From Janthinobacterium sp. 1_2014MBL_MicDiv (GTDB lineage Bacteria > Pseudomonadota > Gammaproteobacteria > Burkholderiales > Burkholderiaceae_D), in contig NZ_CP011319.1 of assembly GCF_001865675.1 (NCBI RefSeq), forward strand, positions 496,001 to 560,000: 64,000 nucleotides of DNA, written 5' to 3'. Under the pieces are notes generated by a model. That model was not told where the DNA came from and searched no databases. It saw only the letters and a list, made by a program, of their open reading frames with translations. Below are positions 43,778-52,808 of this stretch, one piece after another. How positions within the stretch are numbered: the stretch's first letter is position 1; each line of letters opens with the position of its first letter. The position numbers and the translations under genes are program-made.

Positions 43778-45370
43778 ATGCGTAAATCGCTATTACTTTT
43801 AATGTCGTGCCTGATCCTGGCGGCATGTGACAAGACCCCGCCGGCTTCGTCGGAAAAACCGGTCGACGTGCTGCTGGTCGGCGCCGGCACCATGAGCGCC
43901 ACCCTGGGCAGCATGCTCAAGGAACTCGACCCGTCGCTGACGATGGAAATGTACGAGCGCCTCGGTTCCGTGGCGGCCGAAAGCTCGGACGCGATGAATA
44001 ACGCGGGCACGGGCCACTCGGCGTTTGCCGAGCTGAACTACACGCCGGAAGCGGCCGACGGCAGCATCGAAACCAAGAAAGCCGTCGATATCAACGAGCA
44101 ATTCGAGATTTCCAAGCAGTTCTGGGCTTACCAGGTGGAAAAGAAGCACCTGGGCGCGCCGCAGACCTTCATCAACAACGTGCCGCACATGAGCTTTGTG
44201 TGGGGCGATGCGAATATCGCTTTCCTGCACAAGCGCTATGAAGCGATGCAAAAGCAAAACCTGTTCAAGGGCATGCTGTACTCGGAAGACCCGGCGCAGA
44301 TCGCGCAATGGGCGCCGCTGGTCATGCAAGGCCGCGACAAGGGCCAGAAAGTGGCCGCAACGCGGATGGAGATCGGTACCGACGTCAATTTCGGCACCCT
44401 CACGCGCGGTCTGGTGAGCTACCTGACGGACAGCCATGGCATGGCACTGCATCTGCGCCATCAGGTGCAGGACATCAAGCGCGGCGCCGACGGCGTGTGG
44501 AACGTGACGGTGAAAAACCTGGCCGACGACACGGAAAAGACCGTGCGCGCCAAGTTCGTCTTCATCGGCGCGGGCGGCGGTTCGCTGCCGCTGCTGGAAA
44601 AATCGGGCATTCCTGAAGCCAGGGGCTACGGCGGCGTGCCGGTGGGCGGCCAATGGCTGGTCACCACGAATCCGGATCTCGTGGCGGCGCATGCGGCCAA
44701 GGTGTATGGCAAGGCGTCCGTCGGTTCGCCGCCGATGTCCGTGCCGCATCTGGACACGCGCATCATCGACGGCAAGAAAGCCTTGCTGTTTGGCCCGTTC
44801 GCCACCTTCTCGACCAAGTTCCTGAAAAACGGTTCGTGGATCGACTTGCCCGCCTCTATCGGCAGCGGCAACATCAAGCCCATGCTGCAAGCCGGCTACG
44901 ACAATATTCCGCTGACCAAATACCTGGTCGAACAAGTGATGAATACGCCGGAAGACCGTTTGAAGACCCTGCGCGAATACTTGCCGAATGCCAAGATGGA
45001 AGACTGGACCCTGCAAAACGCGGGCCAGCGCGTGCAGATCGTCAAGGATGATCCGGTTAAAGGCGGCTTGCTGCAGTTCGGCACGGAAGTCGTCGGCGCC
45101 GCCGATGGCAGCATCGTTGCCCTGCTGGGCGCCTCGCCTGGCGCCTCCACCGCGCCGCCGATCATGATCAAGGTGCTGCAGACGGCGTTCAAAGCGCGCC
45201 TGGCGACGCCGGAATGGCAGGCGAAGATGGTGGAAATGGTGCCGTCGTATGGTCAAAAGCTGAACAACGACCCGGCCCTGGCCAACAAGATCCGCCAGCA
45301 CAGCAGCGCGATCCTGGGCTTGAAAGCCATCACGCTCGACGTGCCAGCGGCAGCGCCGGCGGCAAATTAA
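43778..45370 (+). CDS. mqo: Malate:quinone oxidoreductase with a lipoprotein-type signal peptide
   Basis: Mqo, 530 aa, oxidises malate to oxaloacetate and passes electrons to quinone using FAD. The dinucleotide site (VDVLLVGAGTMSATLGSML) starts near residue 29, followed by NNAGTGHSAFAELNYTP and the C-terminal LLGASPGAST block. The unusual part is the N-terminus: MRKSLLLLMSCLILAAC is a lipobox leader with Cys17 and Asp at +2, which would anchor the protein on the periplasmic face of the inner membrane. E. coli Mqo is a cytosolic-face enzyme without such a leader. An internal Met further on could give a leaderless form, but no good ribosome site is seen there. Confidence 0.93.
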   Translation: MRKSLLLLMSCLILAACDKTPPASSEKPVDVLLVGAGTMSATLGSMLKELDPSLTMEMYERLGSVAAESSDAMNNAGTGHSAFAELNYTPEAADGSIETKKAVDINEQFEISKQFWAYQVEKKHLGAPQTFINNVPHMSFVWGDANIAFLHKRYEAMQKQNLFKGMLYSEDPAQIAQWAPLVMQGRDKGQKVAATRMEIGTDVNFGTLTRGLVSYLTDSHGMALHLRHQVQDIKRGADGVWNVTVKNLADDTEKTVRAKFVFIGAGGGSLPLLEKSGIPEARGYGGVPVGGQWLVTTNPDLVAAHAAKVYGKASVGSPPMSVPHLDTRIIDGKKALLFGPFATFSTKFLKNGSWIDLPASIGSGNIKPMLQAGYDNIPLTKYLVEQVMNTPEDRLKTLREYLPNAKMEDWTLQNAGQRVQIVKDDPVKGGLLQFGTEVVGAADGSIVALLGASPGASTAPPIMIKVLQTAFKARLATPEWQAKMVEMVPSYGQKLNNDPALANKIRQHSSAILGLKAITLDVPAAAPAAN

Positions 45371-45410
45371 GTGAGCCTGACCGGCAGGGAGGTTTCCTGC
45401 CGGAATGAAA

Positions 45411-45442
45411 AAAAGGGGCAGCCTGGTCAGGCTGCCCCTTTT
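45411..45442. terminator. Bidirectional terminator between mqo and rppH
   Basis: A perfect 15-bp stem, AAAAGGGGCAGCCTG with its complement, loop GT, and A/T runs on both sides. It ends both convergent transcripts. A second hairpin CCGGCAGG/CCTGCCGG (45381-45403) lies just before it. Confidence 0.95.
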
Positions 45443-45472
45443 GCGTGGGAGCGTGCGTTCATGTCTGGCCGG

Positions 45473-46105
45473 CTACTCCTTGCCCGGCAAAATCAGCTCG
45501 GGCGTGCGCCCTTCGGCGGCAGCGCCGTCGCAAGGCTTGGCCAGCGCGGCACCGTCCTGCGCCCGCGGCGCATGCGGCTGGCGCAGGTAGCGCGAGGTAT
45601 GGCGGTGCGCTTGCTGCGCGTTGCCATGCACGGGCCAGGTCAGGAAGCGGGACAGCTCCTGCAAGGCGCGCTGGTACACATCGCGTTTAAATTCAATCAC
45701 GACATCGAGCGGGACCCAGTACTCATGCCAGCGCCAGGCGTCGAACTCGGGATGGTCGGTCAGGCGCAGATTGACGTCGTTGTCGCGCGCGCACATTCTC
45801 AGCAGAAACCAAATCTGCTTCTGGCCACGGTAGTGGCCGCGAATCTCGCGCTTGATGAAGTGGTCTGGCACTTCATAGCGCAGCCAGTCGCGGGTGCGGC
45901 CGACAATTTTGACGTGTTCCTGTCTGAGTCCGATTTCCTCTTCAAGTTCGCGAAACATGGCTTGTTCCGGAGTTTCGCCATATTTGATACCGCCTTGCGG
46001 AAACTGCCATGAGTGCTCGCGCACCCGCTTGCCCCACCACACCTCGTTCTGGGCGTTTAGCAGGATGATGCCGACGTTGGGCCGAAACCCTTCACGGTCG
46101 AGCAT
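45473..46105 (-). CDS. rppH: RNA pyrophosphohydrolase
   Basis: RppH, 210 aa, removes pyrophosphate from the 5' end of mRNA and so starts decay. It has MLDREGFRPNVGIILLN at the start, the Nudix box GGIKYGETPEQAMFRELEEEIGL and the FDAWRWHEYWVPL segment. The Ala/His-rich tail of about 45 residues after the catalytic domain is longer than in E. coli (176 aa). The ATG at 46105 gives the standard N-terminus. Divergent from proS. Confidence 0.95.
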   Translation of the reverse strand: MLDREGFRPNVGIILLNAQNEVWWGKRVREHSWQFPQGGIKYGETPEQAMFRELEEEIGLRQEHVKIVGRTRDWLRYEVPDHFIKREIRGHYRGQKQIWFLLRMCARDNDVNLRLTDHPEFDAWRWHEYWVPLDVVIEFKRDVYQRALQELSRFLTWPVHGNAQQAHRHTSRYLRQPHAPRAQDGAALAKPCDGAAAEGRTPELILPGKE

Positions 46106-46309
46106 AATGCACCTCAAACTTTCTGCGACAGCGCGTCTTTTTTTACATTTTTGCCCACAACTCCGCAAGCCGGTTGCCTTTTCGGGGTGCGAAAAGAGCC
46201 GGAATCGCACCAATTGAGCGCATTTGTGTAAAGTATGGACGCATCAGCCAGCTAATCCTTTAAAATTAGGTTGATTATAACCCTCTCTTTTTAAAAAGAA
46301 TTCACCGTT

Positions 46310-48049
46310 ATGCGCGCCTCCCGTTTTTTTATTTCCACACTTAAAGATGCACCTTCTGACGCGGAAATCGTCAGCCACCAATTGATGATGCGTGCAGGCA
46401 TGATCAAACGCCTCGGTTCCGGCATCTATACCTACATGCCGATGGGCTTGCGCGTGATCCGCAAGGTGGAAGCCATCATCCGTGACGAGATGAACAAGGC
46501 CGCCGGCATCGAACTGCTGATGCCGCTCGTGCAGCCTGCCGAACTGTGGCAGGAGACGGGCCGCTGGACCAAGATGGGCGATGAACTGATGCGCGTGAAA
46601 GACCGCCATGGCCGCGAATACGCGATCCAGCCGACATCGGAAGAGGTCATCACGGACGTCGTGCGCACGGAAATCAAGTCCTATCGCCAGCTGCCGTTGA
46701 ATTTTTACCATATCCAGACCAAGTTCCGCGACGAGCGCCGCCCACGCTTCGGCCTGATGCGCGGCCGCGAATTCACCATGAAGGACGCGTACTCGTTCGA
46801 CCGCGACCTGGCCGGCATGCAAGCGTCGTACAAGGTCATGTTTGATGCCTACACCAGTATCTTCACCCGTTTCGGCCTGCAATTCCGCGCCGTGGCAGCC
46901 GACAACGGCGCCATCGGTGGTTCCGGTTCGCATGAATTCCACGTCATCGCCCACACGGGCGAGGACGCGCTCGTGTACTGCCCGACGTCCGACTACGCCG
47001 CCAACATGGAAGCGGCCGAAGCGCTGCCGCCGGCTGGCGAGCGCGCCGCCGCTACCCAGGCCTTGACCAAGACGGCCACGCCGGACACCGTCAAGTGCGA
47101 AACCGTGGCCACCCTGCTGGGCCTGGATCTGTCGCAGACCGTGAAAACCATCGCCCTGACGGTGGAAACGACGGGCAAGGACGAGAAAGTCACGAAACAG
47201 TTCTTCATGCTGCTGCTGCGCGGCGACCATGAGTTGAACGAGATCAAGGTAGGCAAGGTTGCCGGCCTGGCCGGCCACCGTTTCTCGACGGAAGCAGAAA
47301 TCCTGGAAGTCTACGGCACGATTCCCGGCTACCTGGGCCCGATCGGCACCAAGGCACCGGTCACCGTGGTGGCGGACCGCACGGTTGCCCATATGGGCGA
47401 TTTCGTCTGCGGCGCGAATGAGGCCGGTTTCCACTACACGGGCGCCAACTGGGGCCGCGACATGGCCGAGCCTGCCATCGTGGCCGATTTGCGCAATGTC
47501 GTCGCCGGCGACGCGTCGCCGGACGGCCAGGGCCTGCTGGCCATCGAGCGCGGCATCGAAGTGGGTCACGTGTTCCAGCTGGGGACGGCGTACTCGGAAA
47601 GCATGAAAGCCACCTTCCTCGACGAGAACGGCAAACCGGCGCCGCTGCAGATGGGTTGCTACGGCATCGGCGTGACGCGCATCCTGGGCGCCGCCATCGA
47701 ACAGAACTTCGACGACAAGGGCATCATCTGGCCTGCGTCGATCGCGCCATTCGAGGTCGTGCTGTGCCCGATGGGCATGGACCGCAGCGAACTGGTCAAG
47801 GAAGAGACGGAGAAGCTGTACGCGGCCCTGCAAGGCGCCGGCGTCGATGTCATCGTCGATGACCGCGGCTTGCGCCCAGGCGCCATGTTTGCCGACTGGG
47901 AACTGATTGGCGTGCCGCACCGCATCGTCATCGGCGAGCGGGGCTTGAAAGAAGGCAAGCTGGAATACCAGGGCCGCCGCGACGCGGAAGCGACCGGCGT
48001 GGCACCGGACGAGATCGTTGCCTTCATCCAGGGCAAAATGGCGCAGTGA
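46310..48049 (+). CDS. proS: Prolyl-tRNA synthetase (bacterial long form)
   Basis: ProS, 579 aa, charges tRNA-Pro. Class II motifs are clear: RFFISTLKDAPSDAEIVSHQ at the start, motif 2 with FRDERRPRFGLMRGREFTMKDAYSFD and motif 3 near GCYGIGVTRILGA. The editing INS domain lies between residues about 225 and 400, so this is the bacterial form with cis-editing. The C-terminal anticodon-binding domain ends the protein. Its stop overlaps the start of the lytic transglycosylase. Confidence 0.97.
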   Translation: MRASRFFISTLKDAPSDAEIVSHQLMMRAGMIKRLGSGIYTYMPMGLRVIRKVEAIIRDEMNKAAGIELLMPLVQPAELWQETGRWTKMGDELMRVKDRHGREYAIQPTSEEVITDVVRTEIKSYRQLPLNFYHIQTKFRDERRPRFGLMRGREFTMKDAYSFDRDLAGMQASYKVMFDAYTSIFTRFGLQFRAVAADNGAIGGSGSHEFHVIAHTGEDALVYCPTSDYAANMEAAEALPPAGERAAATQALTKTATPDTVKCETVATLLGLDLSQTVKTIALTVETTGKDEKVTKQFFMLLLRGDHELNEIKVGKVAGLAGHRFSTEAEILEVYGTIPGYLGPIGTKAPVTVVADRTVAHMGDFVCGANEAGFHYTGANWGRDMAEPAIVADLRNVVAGDASPDGQGLLAIERGIEVGHVFQLGTAYSESMKATFLDENGKPAPLQMGCYGIGVTRILGAAIEQNFDDKGIIWPASIAPFEVVLCPMGMDRSELVKEETEKLYAALQGAGVDVIVDDRGLRPGAMFADWELIGVPHRIVIGERGLKEGKLEYQGRRDAEATGVAPDEIVAFIQGKMAQ

Positions 48050-48672
48050 AGCGTCTATCCGTAAGTCAAGTGGCCGGCGCCCTCGCGCTGGCCGCCTGCC
48101 TGGCCTGCGCTTTCCCGGCGCAGGCCGGCAACCAGAAGGAAGAGGCGCTGGCCGACTCCGTCCGCCTGGCGCTGTCGCATGCGATCCGCGACGAACGCCC
48201 GCCGCAACCCAAATTTTCCACCCCCGCCGAGTTGCAGCGCTACCAGCAATGGCTGGCGCAGATGTCGCAACGCCTGCAGCGCAAGCTGCCGGACGCGCAG
48301 TTGCGCACGGAATTCCTGGAAACAGTATGGTATGAAGCGCGCCGCGCCGGCCTGGAACCGGCCCTGGTGCTGGGCCTGATCCAGGTCGAGTCGGCCTACC
48401 GCAAATATGCCGTCTCGCTGGCCGGCGCGCGCGGCTACATGCAGGTGATGCCGTTCTGGACGGGCGTCATCGGCGACAGCGACCGCAGCAAGCTGTTCCA
48501 CATGCAGACGAATCTGCGCTATGGCTGCGCGATTTTGCGCATGTACCTGGACATGGAAAAGGGCGACCTGTACCTGGCCCTGGGCCGCTACAACGGCAGC
48601 CGGGGACGCGCCGAGTACCCGAATGCCGTGCTGGCCGCGTGGAAATTGTGGGAATTCAAGCCTGCCGCCTGA
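48046..48672 (+). CDS. Lytic transglycosylase, periplasmic
   Basis: A 208-aa protein with a Sec leader (cut near QAG) and an SLT domain: ALVLGLIQVESAYRKYAVSLAGARGYMQVMPF with the catalytic Glu in QVES and the GxMQ-V-MP motif, then AILRMYLDMEKGDLYLALGRYNGS. It cleaves peptidoglycan glycan strands. The start codon is GTG at 48046, overlapping the proS TGA (GTGA), so it is translationally coupled to proS. Confidence 0.92.
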   Translation: MKRLSVSQVAGALALAACLACAFPAQAGNQKEEALADSVRLALSHAIRDERPPQPKFSTPAELQRYQQWLAQMSQRLQRKLPDAQLRTEFLETVWYEARRAGLEPALVLGLIQVESAYRKYAVSLAGARGYMQVMPFWTGVIGDSDRSKLFHMQTNLRYGCAILRMYLDMEKGDLYLALGRYNGSRGRAEYPNAVLAAWKLWEFKPAA

Positions 48673-48681
48673 ACGCAAGTC

Positions 48682-48718
48682 AAAAAAAATGCCCCGCTCG
48701 CTGATTCAGCGGCGGGGC
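48682..48718 (-). terminator. Terminator of the SWIB gene
   Basis: On the minus strand GCCCCGC ... GCGGGGC encloses an inner CGCTGAA/TTCAGCG stem and is followed by eight T. It lies 34 bp after the SWIB stop. Confidence 0.9.
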
Positions 48719-48752
48719 ACTCGCACGGCTGACGCAGCCGGCGCGTATCTGA

Positions 48753-49148
48753 TCATTTCAAATGATCGGAGATCAGTTTCGTCATTTCAAACATGGAGAC
48801 TTGGGCTTTGCCGCCGAAAACGGCTTTCAGCTTGTCGTCCGCATTGATCATGCGGCGGTTGGCCGGATCTTGCAGATCGAGTTTTTTGATGTAATCCCAT
48901 ACCTTTTTGGTCACTTCCGTGCGCGGCAGTGGTGCTGCGCCAACAACGGCGGCCAGTTCTTTCGATGGCGTCATTGCTTTCATGAATGCTGCGTTTGGCT
49001 TGCGTGGTGTTGCCGGTGCTGCCGCTTTCTTCGCCGCTGCTGGTTTAGCTGCTGCCTTGGCTGCGGGTGCTGCTTTCTTGGCGGCTGCAGGCTTGGCTGC
49101 TGCTGCTTTGGCTGGCGCTGCTACTGGGGTTTTTTTGGCTGTTGCCAT
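48753..49148 (-). CDS. SWIB/MDM2-domain protein with histone H1-like tail
   Basis: A 131-aa DNA-associated protein. Residues 1-50 are an Ala/Lys/Pro tail made of AAKPAAAKK-type repeats, like histone H1 and bacterial HC1-like proteins. Residues about 52-131 are a SWIB domain (LPRTEVTKKVWDYIKKLDLQ, RRMINADDKLKAVFG, MFEMTKLISDHLK). The domain is common in eukaryotic chromatin remodellers; bacterial copies are small nucleoid proteins of unknown role. It has its own terminator. Confidence 0.92.
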   Translation of the reverse strand: MATAKKTPVAAPAKAAAAKPAAAKKAAPAAKAAAKPAAAKKAAAPATPRKPNAAFMKAMTPSKELAAVVGAAPLPRTEVTKKVWDYIKKLDLQDPANRRMINADDKLKAVFGGKAQVSMFEMTKLISDHLK

Positions 49149-49464
49149 CTTCGAGCCTCCTTAACAAACACATGGGAAATTGCGCAATTAATCGCACGGC
49201 TAATATTGGTGTGGATTTACCTAGTATGCAAGTGTTTTTCACGTTTTCACGAGGAAAAAGCAGGGAAATGACGCGCCTGTCGCCCGGGCGCACCGCTTGG
49301 GGGCGTGGAACGGCGTTTTTGCCCGTAAATGGCATGGTTGCTGGCTATGCGGGGAGGGGGACTGCGGAGGGAGGGAAGAGTGATGCCGGACACATGAAAA
49401 TGCAATCCGGCATTATTTAGAACGATGTTTTTAGCCTGTCGCGTTTGCACACGCGGCTTAATGA

Positions 49465-49578
49465 AGGCCTTCAAAATCACAGCGAGCGGATGGTATTTGT
49501 GGCCGAGAAGCGCAACCGTACTGAAGTACGGTGAGCATCGCCGGCCGCAAAGACCACCGCGCAGCGGATTTTGAAGCC
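49465..49578. repeat. Long imperfect palindrome directly downstream of ffh
   Basis: CTTCAAAATC (49469-49478) and GATTTTGAAG (49567-49576) bound about 90 bp holding smaller inverted parts such as CGTACTGAAGTACG. The right arm ends next to the ffh stop codon (49579-49581). The rest of the gap from 49149 has no gene. It resembles a dispersed structured element, or a long-stem transcript end, rather than a gene. Confidence 0.5.
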
Positions 49579-50946
49579 TTATCTCATCCCAGGCATCATG
49601 CCCTTCATGGAGCGCATCATCTTCATCATGCCGCCGCCCGACAATTTTTTCATCATCGTCTGCATTTGCTCGAATTGCGTCAGCATGCGGTTCACTTCCT
49701 GCACCTGCACGCCGGCGCCGGCGGCGATGCGGCGCTTGCGCGTGGCCTTGATCAATTCAGGCTTGGCGCGCTCCTGCGGCGTCATCGAATCGATGATGCC
49801 GCACATGCGGCGCACCTGTTTGTCGGCCTGGTCCATGTTCTTGCCGCCGGCCGCCTGCTGGAACTGGGCCGGCAGCTTGTCCATCAGGTTGGCCATGCCG
49901 CCCATTTTCTTCATCTGGCCCAGCTGCGCCTTGAAGTCGTTCATGTCGAACTTGCCACCTACCTTGATCTTTTGCGCCAGGTCCGCCGCCGCCTTGCTGT
50001 CGACGCCCTTGCGCGCCTCTTCCACCAGCGCGAGGATGTCGCCCATGCCGAGGATGCGGTTGGCCATGCGGGTCGGGTCGAACGCTTCCAGGCCGTCGAG
50101 TTTTTCCGAGACACCGGCAAACTTGATCGGCTTGCCCGTGATGTGGCGCACCGACAGGGCCGCGCCACCGCGCGCATCGCCATCGAGCTTGGTCAGCACG
50201 ATGCCGGTCAGCGGCAGCGCATCGTTGAAGGCCTTGGCCGTGTTGATGGCGTCCTGGCCCAGCATGGCGTCGACGACAAACAGGGTCTCGATCGGCTTCA
50301 CGGCGCCGTGGACGGCGGCGATTTCGCGCATCATCTCTTCGTCGATACCGAGACGGCCCGCCGTATCGATGATCAGCACGTCGTGGTAATGCTTTTTCGC
50401 CCAGTCCAGCGCGGCCAGCGCGATATCGACCGGCTTGTCCGTGCTGGTCGACGGGAAGAAGTCGGCGCCCACCTGGGCGGTGACCGATTGCAGCTGGGCG
50501 ATCGCGGCAGGGCGATACACGTCGGCCGAGACGGTCAGCACTTTCTTTTTCTTTTCTTCCTTCAGGTATTTCGCCAGCTTGCCGACGGTGGTGGTCTTGC
50601 CCACACCCTGCAGACCGGCCATCAGGATGATGGCGGGCGGCTGCTGGGCAAAGCTGATCTGCGACGCTTCCGGGCCCAGGTCGGCGCCCATCAGGGCTGC
50701 CAGTTCGCGCTGCACCACGCCCACGAGGGCCTGGCCTGGCGTCAGCGAGGAAATGACATCCTCGCCCATGGCTTTTTCTTTGACTTTGGCGATGAATTCG
50801 CGCACGGCGGGCAGGGCGACGTCGGCTTCGAGCAGCGCCAGGCGCACTTCGCGCAGCATGTCGGCGGTATTCGCTTCGGTCAGGCGCGCCTCGCCGCGCA
50901 TGGTCTTGACGACTTTGGCAAGCCGTTGGGTGAGATTATCTAGCAT
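49579..50946 (-). CDS. ffh: Signal recognition particle protein Ffh
   Basis: Ffh, 455 aa, is the SRP54 GTPase that binds 4.5S RNA and signal peptides. The N and G domains carry GLQGVGKTTTVGKLA, DTAGRLGIDEEMM and TKLDGDARGGAALS; the M domain begins near residue 300 and ends in the Met-rich MMKMMRSMKGMMPGMR. Length and motifs are normal. In many bacteria this gene stands divergent from a ypjD-like gene; here about 11 kb separates them. Confidence 0.97.
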   Translation of the reverse strand: MLDNLTQRLAKVVKTMRGEARLTEANTADMLREVRLALLEADVALPAVREFIAKVKEKAMGEDVISSLTPGQALVGVVQRELAALMGADLGPEASQISFAQQPPAIILMAGLQGVGKTTTVGKLAKYLKEEKKKKVLTVSADVYRPAAIAQLQSVTAQVGADFFPSTSTDKPVDIALAALDWAKKHYHDVLIIDTAGRLGIDEEMMREIAAVHGAVKPIETLFVVDAMLGQDAINTAKAFNDALPLTGIVLTKLDGDARGGAALSVRHITGKPIKFAGVSEKLDGLEAFDPTRMANRILGMGDILALVEEARKGVDSKAAADLAQKIKVGGKFDMNDFKAQLGQMKKMGGMANLMDKLPAQFQQAAGGKNMDQADKQVRRMCGIIDSMTPQERAKPELIKATRKRRIAAGAGVQVQEVNRMLTQFEQMQTMMKKLSGGGMMKMMRSMKGMMPGMR

Positions 50947-51125
50947 GATGAACCTGCAATGAAAAGCTTGGGAGTGGGCGGCGCAAGCCGGACGATGGGC
51001 GCCATTTTACCCCATCGCGTGGCCCTGGCGCGCCATTGCTGCACAGCCTGGCGGTTGGCCGGCTTTTGAATTAGTTGGTATTTCTGCCAATGCCGCGATT
51101 GCATGAAAGCTAAAATCGCGGTTAA

Positions 51126-51144
51126 AATGAGAATAATTCTTATT
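51126..51144. promoter_or_regulatory. Fur-type box upstream of the second fecI-like gene
   Basis: AATGAGAAT-A-ATTCTTATT centred on 51135, near-perfect palindrome and close to the Fur consensus. It is about 50 bp before the sigma factor start, the same layout as at 29521. Confidence 0.8.
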
Positions 51145-51185
51145 TACATTCGAGGGCGCCACGCGCCATACCGGAAAGGGGTGCC

Positions 51186-51695
51186 ATGTCGGCCGCCGAT
51201 TTTGCCCAGCAACAAGACCTGCACGCGCTCTACAGCAGCCATCACGGCTGGCTGCAGGGCTGGCTGCGGCATAAGCTGGGCAATGCGGGCGAGGCGGCCG
51301 ACCTGGCGCAAGACACCTTCATCAGCGTGCTTGCCAACGGCATGGCGCCGCAAATCCGCGAGGCGCGCCCTTTTCTCGCCACCATCGCGCGGCGCCTGGT
51401 GGCGCACCGCTACCGCCGCCAGGTGCTGGAAGACGCCTACCTGGAGGCGCTGGCCTGCTTGCCGCCCGAGGCGGCGCCCGCGCCGGAAGCGCGCCTGCTG
51501 GCGCTCGAAGTCTTGCAGGAAATCGACACGGCCCTCGACGGCTTGCCCGCTCCCGTGCGCACGGCTTTCCTGCTGGCGCAGCTGGAAGGCCTCAGCTATG
51601 CCGAGATCGCCGCGCGCCTGAACGTGTCGGCCAGCTCGGTGAAGCAGTATCTGACGCGCGCCAACCGCCAGGTGTTTTTCTCCCTGCCGGCATGA
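51186..51695 (+). CDS. ECF sigma factor, FecI-like
   Basis: A 169-aa sigma factor with region 2 (LHALYSSHHGWLQGWLRHKL ... AQDTFISVLAN) and region 4 (LPAPVRTAFLLAQLEGLSYAEIAARLNVSASSVKQYL). It directs transcription of iron-transport genes in FecI-type systems. The stop overlaps the fecR start by 4 bp. It is similar to the sigma part of the fused protein at 28146 over its whole length (for example HHGWLQGWLR), so the two are paralogues. Confidence 0.9.
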   Translation: MSAADFAQQQDLHALYSSHHGWLQGWLRHKLGNAGEAADLAQDTFISVLANGMAPQIREARPFLATIARRLVAHRYRRQVLEDAYLEALACLPPEAAPAPEARLLALEVLQEIDTALDGLPAPVRTAFLLAQLEGLSYAEIAARLNVSASSVKQYLTRANRQVFFSLPA

Positions 51696-52696
51696 GCACG
51701 GCGGGCGAAGCGGCGGCCCCGGCGGCCATCAGCGAGGACGTGCAGCTGCAGGCGGCCGAATGGCTGACGCTGCTGATGTCGGGCGATGTGGGCGAGGCGG
51801 AGCGGGCCGCCTGGCAGCGCTGGCGCCGCGCCGCGCCGGAACATGAACAGGCCTGGCAGCATATCGAGGCCGTCGCGCAGCGCCTGCAAGGCGTGTACCG
51901 CGACAGTGCGCAGCGCACGGCGGCCGCGCAGGCGCTGGCCAGCGCCGGCCCGCCCGCCAGCGGCAAGCGGCGCCAGCTGCTCGTCTGGCTGGGCGTGGCG
52001 ACCGGTGGCGGCTTGCTGGCCGCGCAGACGGGCGCCTGGGATGGCGTGCGCGCCCTGCGCGCCGACTACCGCACGGCCACGGGCGAGCGGCGCGAAGTGG
52101 CGCTGGCCGATGGCAGCGTGCTCAGCTTGAATACGGAGTCGGCCGTGAATGTGCGCTTCGACGGCAGCCGCCGCCTGATCGAGCTGCTGGCCGGCGAAAT
52201 CCTCGTCGTCAGCGGCCGGGGCGCCGGCAGCGACGCGCCGCTGGAAGTGGCCACGCGCGAAGGCCTGGTGCGCGCGCTGGGCACGCGCTTTTCCGTGCGC
52301 CAGCAGGATGGCTACAGCACGGTCGATGTCTTTGAAAGCGCCGTCGAGATTCGTCCGCGCGACGGCGACGGCGCACCGTTGCTGCTGGCGGCCGGGCGCG
52401 GCGTGACGTTTTCCCGTCACGCACCCGACGCGCCGCATGCCGTCGATGCGTATGCGGACGCCTGGTTGCGCGGGCAGATGATCGTCGATGACGTGACCCT
52501 GGGCGATTTCCTGGCCGAGCTGGCCCGCTATCGCCCCGGCGTGATCCATTGCGCGCCGGAAGTCGCCCAGCTGCGCCTGTCGGGCGTGTTCCCGCTGGCC
52601 GACACCCAGCGCATCCTGCACATGCTGCCCAACTCGCTGCCGGTGCAGGTGCGCAGCCGCACGGCGTACTGGGTGACGGTCGAACCCGCGCCATAG
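51692..52696 (+). CDS. FecR-type transmembrane regulator
   Basis: A 334-aa anti-sigma/co-activator. The cytosolic DUF4880 domain (VQLQAAEWLTLLMSGDVGEA ... PEHEQAWQHIEAV) covers about residues 15-70, the membrane helix lies near 95-115 (LLVWLGVATGGGLLAAQ) and the periplasmic FecR domain fills the rest (LADGSVLSLNTESAVNVRFD). It would pass a receptor signal to the sigma factor encoded upstream. The next gene is a siderophore receptor, but that protein has no STN domain. Confidence 0.9.
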   Translation: MSTAGEAAAPAAISEDVQLQAAEWLTLLMSGDVGEAERAAWQRWRRAAPEHEQAWQHIEAVAQRLQGVYRDSAQRTAAAQALASAGPPASGKRRQLLVWLGVATGGGLLAAQTGAWDGVRALRADYRTATGERREVALADGSVLSLNTESAVNVRFDGSRRLIELLAGEILVVSGRGAGSDAPLEVATREGLVRALGTRFSVRQQDGYSTVDVFESAVEIRPRDGDGAPLLLAAGRGVTFSRHAPDAPHAVDAYADAWLRGQMIVDDVTLGDFLAELARYRPGVIHCAPEVAQLRLSGVFPLADTQRILHMLPNSLPVQVRSRTAYWVTVEPAP

Positions 52697-52808
52697 CCGC
52701 GGCATAAAGAATATTTATCGAGCGGACTGCCCGTTTGTCGTTTTCGCGGCACCTACAGAGTAGGGCGCCTATTGTTCACCGTCTCATGACGCCATTTCAG
52801 GATTTTTC

